A DNA stretch of 37,016 nt from Bacillota bacterium. GTDB taxonomy: Bacteria; Bacillota; UBA4882; UBA8346. The stretch spans positions 1 to 37,016 of the forward strand of contig JAEXDA010000020.1 of the NCBI GenBank assembly GCA_023401925.1. Reading direction: 5' to 3'. The notes under the pieces were generated by a model. It ran no database searches, was not told where the DNA came from, and worked only from the letters and a program-made list of their open reading frames with translations. A program made the position numbers and the translations under genes. Shown here in pieces: positions 9,008-16,347 of this stretch; within the stretch, counting starts at the first letter, position 1, and every line of letters begins with the position of its first letter.

Positions 9008-9034
9008 TTAGCACTCTATCAAAGAGAGTGCTAA
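9008..9034 (-). promoter_or_regulatory. CIRCE operator (HrcA binding site)
   Basis: TTAGCACTC-N9-GAGTGCTAA, matching the CIRCE consensus at every arm position. It lies 35 bp before the hrcA start and just downstream of the predicted -10 region, so bound HrcA would block initiation. No second CIRCE is seen in front of the chaperonin or dnaK, so control of the whole unit appears to act here. Confidence 0.97.
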
Positions 9035-9043
9035 TCTAATACA

Positions 9044-9072
9044 AAAATATCACTGTCAACTATATTTGTCAA
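9044..9072 (-). promoter_or_regulatory. Sigma-A-like promoter of the hrcA operon
   Basis: On the minus strand, TTGACA (9067-9072), a 17-nt spacer and TATTTT (9044-9049). A second TTGACA lies at 9054-9059 and could give an overlapping promoter reaching into CIRCE. The position directly upstream of CIRCE supports the assignment. Confidence 0.7.
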
Positions 9073-9293
9073 GGGGTTACCTTACATATCTGACTTTGAA
9101 ATCATGTAAAAAATCCTAAGAAAAACTGAATCACCCAAAAAAACCGATTTTGGGAAAAAAAGCCCATAAATCAATAGATGAAAAAATGTCGGCCTTCAGC
9201 TTCGGTTGCTAATCTTTTTAAACGCAAAAATCTCCAGAAAGTTGCAGTTTCCGATATCTCGTTCGCCTTTAAAGCGAGCCTGGTATTCAATTC
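9073..9293. other. Spacer between hemW terminator and hrcA promoter
   Basis: A/T-rich sequence of about 220 bp with no convincing gene, repeat or RNA. It separates hemW transcription from the heat-shock promoter. Confidence 0.5.
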
Positions 9294-9326
9294 AAAAAAA
9301 CACCAGGAAATTTATCTTCCCCGGTG
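9294..9326 (-). terminator. Terminator of hemW
   Basis: On the minus strand CACCGGGGAA and TTTCCTGGTG form an interrupted stem (four outer G-C/A-T pairs, then GGAA/TTCC) followed by a run of seven T. It lies about 60 bp after the hemW stop and separates hemW from the hrcA operon. Confidence 0.8.
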
Positions 9327-9388
9327 CTTTTCTCTGGCTTCTTCCTTTTTTATTATAACTGAATTCCGCGGTATTGAAAATCAAGCAC

Positions 9389-10540
9389 TTACAAACCCGC
9401 TAATATACTGGAAATCACGTAATTACTAACCATAACTCCACGGTCCGTCAATGCAAGATGCTCGTTGCGGCAAGTTAAAAGACCGCCCTTTTCTAGCATT
9501 GCTATCTGCCCGGCAACTCCTGTAGCTAAATCAAATTGAAACTGCTCTTTAAAAAGGGGCAAATCGATACCGGAGCGCATCCTCAGTCCAAGCATAACGG
9601 CTTCGGTTATAGCCGTGGATGAATCGATGATTTCACTTTCGACAGCCACCGTTTGTCCATTTTTCAGCCTCCGGATATATTCCTGAGGGATGCTTACATT
9701 GTTCCAGCGGTTTTCATGAAAAGTGGAAGTAGCCCCGGCTCCAAAGCCAAGATAATCGCGTCCGGACCAATATCCGGTATTGTGGACGGAATGAAAACCG
9801 GGCTTAGCATAGTTGGATATCTCATAATGTTCGTAACCGCTTTTTCGTAAATAATCCATTGACATTTGCAGCATGCTGACGACATCCTCTTCAACCGGCA
9901 AGGTCAGCGTCCCGTCATCGACCATCTTGGCCAAAGGGGTATTTGACTCCAATTGCAATGCATAAGCTGAAATATGTTCCGGTTCGAGAAAAACGACCTT
10001 ATGCAAAGAATCTCGCCAGGCTTCAATACTTTGACCTGGCAGGCCACCTATCAAGTCAATGCCAATATTAGAAAACCCAACTTCTCTAGCTTGTTGGAAA
10101 ACCGCTAAAAAATCCGGCCAAGTATGAACCCGGCCAATCCGAACCAATAATTCATCTTGGGCAGCCTGCACACCCAGACTTAAACGGTTAAAACCCGCTT
10201 CATACAATAAAATGAGATCCTGAGCGGTAACGGCCCCCGGATTGGCTTCAATGGTTATTTCGGTTGCCCGATTGATCAAAAAATTATCCTTTAGATATTG
10301 CAGTACACTGACTAAGGATCGCACTGGTAAATAGCTCGGTGTTCCGCCTCCAAAATAGACGGATCGAATCAACCGATGCTGTGGTAAAATTTTTTTGATC
10401 TCAAGAAGAAGACACTCTACATATTCCGGCATCAATGGTTCAATGCCCGAATAGGAATTAAAATCACAATAAGAACATTTGCGTTTACAGAAGGGAAAAT
10501 GCAAGTAAAGGGATAACTCTGTTTTAATTTTGTACCACAT
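9389..10540 (-). CDS. hemW: HemW, radical SAM heme chaperone
   Basis: A 383-aa protein of the oxygen-independent coproporphyrinogen oxidase-like family. The radical SAM cluster motif is CKRKCSYC (Cys 18, 22, 25). VYFGGGTPSYLP supplies the glycine-rich SAM motif, and NIGIDLIGGLPGQS follows. The motif HNTGYW (HNxxYW), typical of HemW and different from true HemN, is present, and HemN's extra N-terminal region and Cys are missing. HemW proteins bind heme and deliver it to respiratory enzymes rather than make porphyrin. The ATG at 10540 has only a close AAGG before it, so the exact start is less sure. hemW next to hrcA is a common Firmicute order, though here a terminator separates them. Confidence 0.93.
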   Translation of the reverse strand: MWYKIKTELSLYLHFPFCKRKCSYCDFNSYSGIEPLMPEYVECLLLEIKKILPQHRLIRSVYFGGGTPSYLPVRSLVSVLQYLKDNFLINRATEITIEANPGAVTAQDLILLYEAGFNRLSLGVQAAQDELLVRIGRVHTWPDFLAVFQQAREVGFSNIGIDLIGGLPGQSIEAWRDSLHKVVFLEPEHISAYALQLESNTPLAKMVDDGTLTLPVEEDVVSMLQMSMDYLRKSGYEHYEISNYAKPGFHSVHNTGYWSGRDYLGFGAGATSTFHENRWNNVSIPQEYIRRLKNGQTVAVESEIIDSSTAITEAVMLGLRMRSGIDLPLFKEQFQFDLATGVAGQIAMLEKGGLLTCRNEHLALTDRGVMVSNYVISSILAGL

Positions 10541-10657
10541 CCTTAGGAAATATCGTTATAAGTTTTCCACTTTTCTGATTCAATCCCTTTTTAGTATTTG
10601 ACGATTTGTCTTCTCTAGGGTATGTTTATATGGAAAGCTTTTTTAAGGAGGTAGGGG

Positions 10658-11512
10658 ATGGCCTTTTGCTTTGGTTCCCGGATGGTTAGCAATGTTCCGC
10701 TTTCGGATTATTTGCGGGAAACGGTTCAATATTTTTCAGTCATTGAATTACAATCCGATCCAAAATTTTTTTCCTCAAATTTTGGATTTACGGCAAACGA
10801 ACGGTCGGCGTTAAGAATTTACCAAGACCGGTTTCATTTTCAATTAACTATGCATGCACCGTATTCGAATATTAATTTGGGAGCATTGAGCACCGAAGAA
10901 CGCCAGCTTGGTGTGAGAATTTTTGAAAATACCATCCGCATTTCAGCTGATTTGGGCATTAAACTCATAACCTTCCATCCCATACCCTTCGTACCGGGAA
11001 TGACTCTGGAACAATACCGGGAAGCCTGCTTACTGGAAGAAGATAGCATCTCGCAACTGTTAACAGAAGCACGAAAATCCGGAGTCACTTTGCTTATGGA
11101 AAACATGCCGGCTTTATCCGAATACCCTCCCTGTACAAGAGATGGATCCAGGTTCCAAGAATTGCTTTGGCGTTTCCCGGAACCTGAATTTGGATTGACG
11201 ATTGATATCGGCCATGCCCTTCAAGCCGGAATAAACACGGAAGCGCTTTTAAAAATGGAACGAATCCGCCATTTTCATTTTCACGATAACAACCGGATCG
11301 AAGATCTTCATCAACCCATTTTTCAAGATTTGGCTTGGTGGGGTAAACTGATCAAAGGTTTAGCAAAAAGATTTCCGGAGGCGGCGGCTATTTTGGAAAT
11401 TACCAATCTTAATGAACAGCTCGACAGTTACAAAAACCTTGCTAAGTTCCTGCCCAAACAGGGCGGTCCCGGTAAAAAAAGAGAATTGATGATTCCGCCG
11501 ATCCTCCCTTAA
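10658..11512 (+). CDS. TIM-barrel sugar isomerase/epimerase-like protein
   Basis: A 284-aa protein of the xylose-isomerase-like TIM-barrel superfamily (AP endonuclease family 2). It has the alternating strand pattern and the conserved metal or acid positions: LTMHAPYSNI, LITFHPIPF, TLLMENMPA, LTIDIGHALQAG, HFHFHDN and AAILEITN. The H-x-H-D-N and E-N pairs normally bind a divalent metal. The ATG at 10658 follows an excellent AAGGAGGT at 10645-10652. It is transcribed away from hemW and stands alone, so the substrate cannot be guessed. Members include isomerases, epimerases and nucleases. Confidence 0.8.
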   Translation: MAFCFGSRMVSNVPLSDYLRETVQYFSVIELQSDPKFFSSNFGFTANERSALRIYQDRFHFQLTMHAPYSNINLGALSTEERQLGVRIFENTIRISADLGIKLITFHPIPFVPGMTLEQYREACLLEEDSISQLLTEARKSGVTLLMENMPALSEYPPCTRDGSRFQELLWRFPEPEFGLTIDIGHALQAGINTEALLKMERIRHFHFHDNNRIEDLHQPIFQDLAWWGKLIKGLAKRFPEAAAILEITNLNEQLDSYKNLAKFLPKQGGPGKKRELMIPPILP

Positions 11513-11591
11513 AGTCACGCTCAATTGTTCTGTCGTACATATCGAGCGATGACTTTATCGTAAGTATTGGGCTTGAATCTTGCTAAAAAAT

Positions 11592-12143
11592 CTATTTTCC
11601 TGCATCTTTGCCAATCAACACCCGTGGCGATTTATTTCTAATTCCTTGAATAATCATACGTGCCGCTTCTTCCGGAGTTGTCTTCAAGGACTCCTCGAAA
11701 CGTTGTAAACCTTTTTCATAGATTTCCGGCGTCATTCTATAATCACAACTGGAATTTCTGGCGATATTGGTTTTAATTCCTCCCGGAAATACAACAGTCA
11801 CAGCAACATGGGAATCGTACAATTCCTGCCGCAGTTCAGGAAGCTCACCGGATGAAGACACTCCTGCGTTATTGATCAAGATATCCATTTTGCCAAAAGA
11901 ATCGACTGTGTTTTTAGCAAAATCATAAACCTGTTCCCGATTGGATACATCAACTCCATATATTTGAACTCCGGTTCCCCGGTTTTCTCTTTTTAGCAAA
12001 TTTTCGGTTTCTTCAAGCCTCTTAAGGTTAATATCTGCTAAGGCCAAGGCAACCCCTTCTTGATACAACTGATAAGCAAGAGCCAGCCCCGGTAATAACA
12101 GCAACCACGTAGATCCTTTATTTTCCCCTCCGTTTTTACGCAT
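11592..12143 (-). pseudogene. Decayed short-chain dehydrogenase (SDR)
   Basis: Pieces of a classical NAD(P)-dependent SDR are plain: YQLYQEGVALALADINLKRL, VDVSNREQV, DILINNAGVSSSG and the C-terminal FPGGIKTNIARN. The gene cannot work. The glycine motif is split over frames: KIKDLRG reads in one frame, VAVITGAGS in a second (about 12080-12108), and LAYQLYQEG in the third, so at least two small indels are present. After NNAGV about 60-70 residues are missing, including the catalytic Ser and Tyr-x-x-x-Lys. The remaining 183 codons happen to stay open. It resembles acetoin or ketone reductase-type SDRs. No neighbour suggests its former pathway. Confidence 0.85.
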
Positions 12144-12147
12144 TTTA

Positions 12148-12163
12148 TATACCGTAAGGTATA
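12148..12163. promoter_or_regulatory. Possible regulator operator
   Basis: TATACC-GTAA-GGTATA, a 6-bp perfect inverted repeat just upstream of the decayed SDR. Its size and symmetry fit a TetR-type operator. No regulator gene is adjacent, so it may be a relic. Confidence 0.3.
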
Positions 12164-12300
12164 CAGCTAAGCCCCATCTTACAATTGAATTCCATACATA
12201 AATTGATGCACAATCTGTTCGGCAAACTCCGCTTGGAGCTCAATATAACCGTTTAAAGCAAATCCGATATAGGTATTGATGTTTTATCCTTGGAATTCAT

Positions 12301-12327
12301 AAAAAAAGAGCCCTTTTCAGGACTCTT
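12301..12327 (-). terminator. Terminator of the thioredoxin-like/VIT1 unit
   Basis: On the minus strand AAGAGTCC-TGAAAA-GGGCTCTT (8 pairs, one G-U) is followed directly by a run of seven T. It lies 29 bp after the stop of the iron transporter gene. Confidence 0.9.
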
Positions 12328-12355
12328 CAAAAAAATCTATGATAAGCTGTTCCAA

Positions 12356-13489
12356 TCAGCCTCCCAAATTAACTCCCACTATGTACCCAATTCCAAAAGT
12401 GACAATTGCAGTGGCTAGTCCAAAAAAAACCTGACGGAGGCCTGAAATAATAGGGTGTTTACCCGTCATCAGCGTAATTGCGGCCCCGATGACAAACAAA
12501 CCAACCCCACTGCAAACAGCGCTAACGGCAATACCGGCGGTGCCTGTAAAGAATATGTAGGGAAAGACTGGAATAATTGCGCCGATAGCAAATAATAAGA
12601 AAGAAGTGAAAGCCGCCACCCATGGAGAACCACCCAGTTCTTCCGGATCGATTCCCAGTTCTTCCCGGGCTAAAGTATTAAGCGCTGTGGTGCGGTCTGA
12701 TACGATACGCTCTGCCAGATTTCTGGCAGTTGTTGGGTCAATCCCCTTGGCTTGATAGATTAAGGTTAATTCTTCTTTTTCTTCTTCCGGGGTTTCGTTG
12801 AGTTCCTGCTCTTCGATGGCCATCTGATTCTGGTATAACTCCCGGGAACTTTGAACGGAAAGCCATTCACCCAAAGCCATTGAGAGGGCCCCTGCTAAAA
12901 GGCCGGAAAACCCGGTTATCAAAATATTTTTCGAACTGACTCCGGCTCCCGCCACACCCATGACCAGACTGAATACGGAAACCAATCCGTCATTGGCGCC
13001 AAGCACTGCAGCCCGAAGGGCATTTCCACCAGTAGCCGGATGTCGACCTTCAAAATGAGCCAAATCACTACCTTCCAGTCCCCGGCTGGTTTGACTCAAC
13101 AACTGAAAAATCCTGGCATGAGACTGTTCATCCTCCGGCATCCGAATGGACTCGGCATCCGTTTGACCCACATATTCCGTAGCAGTGCTCTTTTCTATGG
13201 AAGCAATGGATGGTAACACAAAAGCCGGGCCAAGTCTAACGGCAAGTTTCCCAAAAAGCCGGGTTCGCCAGTCAGGTCTAATACTTGGAACCTCAGCCCC
13301 CATTTGGCGAAGCTTTTCCGCCCAAAACTCGGCATGTCTTTGCTCGGTTACAACCAGCCTATGATAAACAGCGGCCAAATCCGGGTTAGGTTCTGCCGCT
13401 GCCAACTTTTGATAAAGATGAATTGCTTGTTGTTCTGCCTGAAAATTTTTAAGATATCTAGAGCGTTCTTTTCCGTCCGTTAGTCCCAT
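12356..13489 (-). CDS. Ferritin-like/VIT1 iron exporter (MbfA-type)
   Basis: A two-part protein. Residues 1 to about 145 form a ferritin/rubrerythrin-like four-helix domain with metal-type acids and His (NFQAEQQAIHLYQKLA, VTEQRHAEFWAEKL, DEQSHARIFQLL). The rest is a VIT1/CCC1 transporter with AAVLGANDGLVSVFSLVMGVAGAG, LLAGALSMALGEWLSVQSSREL, a cytoplasmic loop, and three hydrophobic segments near the end. This matches the MbfA family of membrane-bound ferritins, which export iron and manganese and protect against peroxide. The start is set at 13489, after AAGAGG; an ATG at 13504 adds five residues. It follows a thioredoxin-like gene by 30 bp or less and is probably co-transcribed. Confidence 0.88.
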   Translation of the reverse strand: MGLTDGKERSRYLKNFQAEQQAIHLYQKLAAAEPNPDLAAVYHRLVVTEQRHAEFWAEKLRQMGAEVPSIRPDWRTRLFGKLAVRLGPAFVLPSIASIEKSTATEYVGQTDAESIRMPEDEQSHARIFQLLSQTSRGLEGSDLAHFEGRHPATGGNALRAAVLGANDGLVSVFSLVMGVAGAGVSSKNILITGFSGLLAGALSMALGEWLSVQSSRELYQNQMAIEEQELNETPEEEKEELTLIYQAKGIDPTTARNLAERIVSDRTTALNTLAREELGIDPEELGGSPWVAAFTSFLLFAIGAIIPVFPYIFFTGTAGIAVSAVCSGVGLFVIGAAITLMTGKHPIISGLRQVFFGLATAIVTFGIGYIVGVNLGG

Positions 13490-13519
13490 GATAACCTCTT
13501 CCATCCTTAAATTACGAAC

Positions 13520-13861
13520 TCAGAGTGACCTCAGAAAATCGTTAAGCTGTTTTTCACTTAAACCGATCCCCAAAATGCCATCCAATCTTTTAACAAGCTT
13601 ACCATTTTCAAAAAGCAAAACCGATGGTACAACCTCAACTGAGTATTCATCAGCCATAATTTCCTGATCATCTTGAAATAAAAAAGTATAAGGATTAACA
13701 GTCTGATTATCGTTGCTTACACGTTCGAACACCGGTAAAAATCGAACACAAAAGGGACACCAGGATGCATAAACCAGGGCGATGACTCTTCGGTTTGATT
13801 CGATAATTTCTTGGAAATCATGAATATCTTGAACCATGATGCGATGTTGGGTGATGCTCAT
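13520..13861 (-). CDS. Thioredoxin-like protein
   Basis: A 113-aa thioredoxin-fold protein with redox motif W-C-P-F-C at residues 34-38, followed by a helix, and the cis-Pro loop VVPS (Pro 79). The C-terminal part (LLFENGKLVKRLDGILG) also matches the fold. The CPFC pair differs from the usual CGPC of thioredoxin 1, suggesting a special partner. No signal peptide is present, so it is cytoplasmic. GGGAGG lies upstream of the ATG. It sits just before the ferritin-like/VIT1 gene on the same strand, so a link to iron or peroxide stress is inferred from context. Confidence 0.85.
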   Translation of the reverse strand: MSITQHRIMVQDIHDFQEIIESNRRVIALVYASWCPFCVRFLPVFERVSNDNQTVNPYTFLFQDDQEIMADEYSVEVVPSVLLFENGKLVKRLDGILGIGLSEKQLNDFLRSL

Positions 13862-14038
13862 TTAATATCCTCCCTAAAGATTGATGTTTTTGATAAGTTC
13901 AATTTATTGGAGTGTTAACTCACATAACGGGCTAAACTTACTAAAATATTTCGGGAGTTTTTTTTAATCTCCTGCCTAATAGGATGGTGCTTCTTTTCAT
14001 TTTAGCCCCTGTGGAGAAGCGCAACTTTACTTCAACTA

Positions 14039-14068
14039 TTGCATTTCGCCTTGATCTTCATATATAAT
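14039..14068 (+). promoter_or_regulatory. Promoter of prfC
   Basis: TTGCAT (14039-14044), an 18-nt spacer and TATAAT (14063-14068). This would start transcription near 14075, leaving a leader of about 30 nt before the ATG at 14105. Confidence 0.55.
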
Positions 14069-14104
14069 AAATGATTGTTGATTAAATTCCGGAGGATGAT
14101 GCGG

Positions 14105-15718
14105 ATGTCGGAAATAAAAGAACTACTCGAAAAGGAAATTAAAAGGCGTCGTACCTTTGCTATTATATCCCATCCAGACGCCGGGAAAACCACCCTAACG
14201 GAAAAACTTCTGCTATACGGCGGAGCAATTCACTTAGCAGGTTCGGTTAAATCCAGAAAGGCGCAGAAGCATGCCGTTTCTGATTGGATGGAAATTGAAA
14301 AACAACGTGGAATTTCAGTAACCTCCAGCGCCCTTCAATTTGAATATAATGGTTATAAAGTCAATATTTTAGATACACCCGGGCATCAGGACTTCAGCGA
14401 AGATACCTACCGTACTTTAATGGCTGCGGATAGCGCAGTCATGTTGATTGATGTTGCCAAAGGCGTTGAAGCCCAGACCATTAAGCTCTTCAAGGTCTGT
14501 AAACAACGGGGTATACCGGTGTTTACCTTTGTCAATAAATTGGACCGTAATGGCAAGAATCCCTTTGAGTTAATGGAAGAGATCGAAAAAGTGTTGGGGA
14601 TAGTGTCATATCCAATAAATTGGCCCATCGGAATTAACGGGGAATATCGCGGAGTCTATAATCGCCGTCAAGCCCAAATTGAATTATTTGACAATGATGG
14701 TTCCCATGGACAATGGGCGCTCCAATCCACTATCGGAAGTGCCGATGATCCGGCTTTCACCGAAATCTTGGGAGCCAATATTCATGAAGCGCTCAAAAAC
14801 GACATTGAGCTCTTGGATACTGCCGGAGAAGCTTTTGATCTGGAGCAAATTCTCAATGGCAAGTTAACACCGATGTTTTTTGGTAGCGCCATGACTAATT
14901 TTGGAGTTCGGCCTTTTCTGGAAGAGTTTTTGCGGTTGGCTCCGGCTCCTTTGCCCCGCCAGTCTTCCATTGGCGAATTATCTCCGGAAAATAAGAATTT
15001 TGCAGCCTTTGTGTTTAAAATTCAAGCGAATATGAACCCGGCTCACCGGGACCGGCTGGCCTTCATCCGGATTTGTTCCGGCGTTTTTTCCAGAGGAATG
15101 ACTGTTCATCATGTTCAAACCGGCAAGCCGATAAAACTTGCTCAACCCCAACAATTTATGGCCCAGGAAAGAGAAATTGTCGATGAGGCCTATCCAGGTG
15201 ATATTATCGGTCTATTTGACCCGGGAATTTTTGCAATCGGGGATACTTTATGCTCGGAAAACAACAAACTAAAATTTGAAGATTTCCCGGTATTCCCTCC
15301 GGAATTGTTCGCCCGGATCCAACCGGCTGATACCATGAAACGCAAACAATTTATCAAGGGAATCACTCAATTATCCCAGGAAGGTGCGGTCCAACTCTTC
15401 CGGCAACCGGACACCGGCTTTGAATCCTTTATCGTTGGAGTGGTTGGTAGCTTGCAATTTGATGTGCTGCGTTACAGGCTGCAAAGCGAATACGGCGCCG
15501 AAATACAATTACAGCATTTGAATTATGTAATGGCCCGCTGGTTAGTTGGAGAAGGGATTACGGCCAAGTCCAAAATTGATCTCCAGGGAGACCTGCTGCT
15601 GGAAGATGTTCAGGAACGGCCGGTAGCACTATTTCGAAGCGAATGGGCTTTTCGTTCGGCGATGGAGAAAAATTCTAAAATTCAATTTTTAACCGCTCCC
15701 CAGCGAGGAGTCGAATAA
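14105..15718 (+). CDS. prfC: Peptide chain release factor 3 (RF3)
   Basis: RF3 is the translational GTPase that recycles RF1 and RF2 from terminated ribosomes. All GTPase motifs are present: SHPDAGKTT (P-loop, residues 22-30), RGISVTSSA (switch I), DTPGHQDFSEDTYR (switch II, from residue 90) and NKLD (144-147). EF-G-like domains II and III follow, with FKIQANMNPAHRDRLAF typical of RF3. I choose the ATG at 14105, nine bases after GGAGG (14091-14095), giving 537 aa. In-frame ATGs at 14096 and 14099 overlap that ribosome site, and TTG codons at 14075 lie at the predicted transcript start. The gene stands alone. Confidence 0.96.
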   Translation: MSEIKELLEKEIKRRRTFAIISHPDAGKTTLTEKLLLYGGAIHLAGSVKSRKAQKHAVSDWMEIEKQRGISVTSSALQFEYNGYKVNILDTPGHQDFSEDTYRTLMAADSAVMLIDVAKGVEAQTIKLFKVCKQRGIPVFTFVNKLDRNGKNPFELMEEIEKVLGIVSYPINWPIGINGEYRGVYNRRQAQIELFDNDGSHGQWALQSTIGSADDPAFTEILGANIHEALKNDIELLDTAGEAFDLEQILNGKLTPMFFGSAMTNFGVRPFLEEFLRLAPAPLPRQSSIGELSPENKNFAAFVFKIQANMNPAHRDRLAFIRICSGVFSRGMTVHHVQTGKPIKLAQPQQFMAQEREIVDEAYPGDIIGLFDPGIFAIGDTLCSENNKLKFEDFPVFPPELFARIQPADTMKRKQFIKGITQLSQEGAVQLFRQPDTGFESFIVGVVGSLQFDVLRYRLQSEYGAEIQLQHLNYVMARWLVGEGITAKSKIDLQGDLLLEDVQERPVALFRSEWAFRSAMEKNSKIQFLTAPQRGVE

Positions 15719-15723
15719 TTTCT

Positions 15724-16347
15724 TTATAATAATTTCTTAACTGCTTCCCACAAAGCATCACAAAGTTCCTCCCCGGAAAACTCGATTCCGCCAACATAAC
15801 AAATCGCCTCTTCCGGGGCGAACCTGATATTTGGCTCTCCTTGATGCTCCTTTAATATGGCAATCATTTGGCCGATATTTAAAAGTGGCAAACAAATTTC
15901 TTTGTTGATATAATGTTCCGCAGATGATTCGTTTTTCTCATCCAGGCTCGTTTCGTTTTCCATAAACCCGTTCTCCGGCTCTCCTTTAAAATCATCCCCG
16001 TTTTCAGCCGAGGTATCCCAAATGTTTCTATAATCTTCTTCGGAAAAAGCTTCCAAATCTCCATATTTCGGGATACCGTTAGGATAATAAACTTTTAAGA
16101 CCACTTCATAATTTCTGGGTGTACTATGAACTTTGGCATCCAAAACTAAAATAATAGCGATATCATGGATGTCATTTTCAACGTCTCTCCAGACAATTTC
16201 AAACGCCAAATCATACTTACAGGGTAGCCATAAATCCCGCAAAGCGCTTTTCTGGGTTTCACTCAATTCCCGGAAATCTTCCGGAGAAAGACACATTTTC
16301 ATTTTACGTTTCCCCGATGGTCTTAACGAATTATTGATCAAATTCAT
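15724..16347 (-). CDS. Hypothetical acidic protein
   Basis: I do not recognise this 207-aa protein. The N-terminal part has a beta-rich pattern (DLAFEIVWRDV, IAIILVLDAKVH, YEVVLKVYYPNG). The middle, about residues 105-145, is very acidic and probably disordered, and the C-terminus (GIEFSGEELCDALWEAVKKLL) looks helical. There is no signal peptide or membrane segment. The ATG at 16347 lies inside the end of the upstream gene; ATGs at 16302 and 16296 are alternatives that would leave the genes apart. It probably shares a transcript with the degenerate HD-GYP gene before it and converges on prfC with only 5 bp between the two stops. Confidence 0.65.
   Translation of the reverse strand: MNLINNSLRPSGKRKMKMCLSPEDFRELSETQKSALRDLWLPCKYDLAFEIVWRDVENDIHDIAIILVLDAKVHSTPRNYEVVLKVYYPNGIPKYGDLEAFSEEDYRNIWDTSAENGDDFKGEPENGFMENETSLDEKNESSAEHYINKEICLPLLNIGQMIAILKEHQGEPNIRFAPEEAICYVGGIEFSGEELCDALWEAVKKLL

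Noticed and set aside
9389..10540. True coproporphyrinogen dehydrogenase HemN
   Set aside because: The HNxxYW motif, the CxxxCxxC-only cluster and the short length identify HemW.
14075..14104. Longer RF3 N-terminus from TTG at 14075
   Set aside because: It overlaps the ribosome site and lies at the predicted transcript start; the ATG at 14105 has proper spacing.
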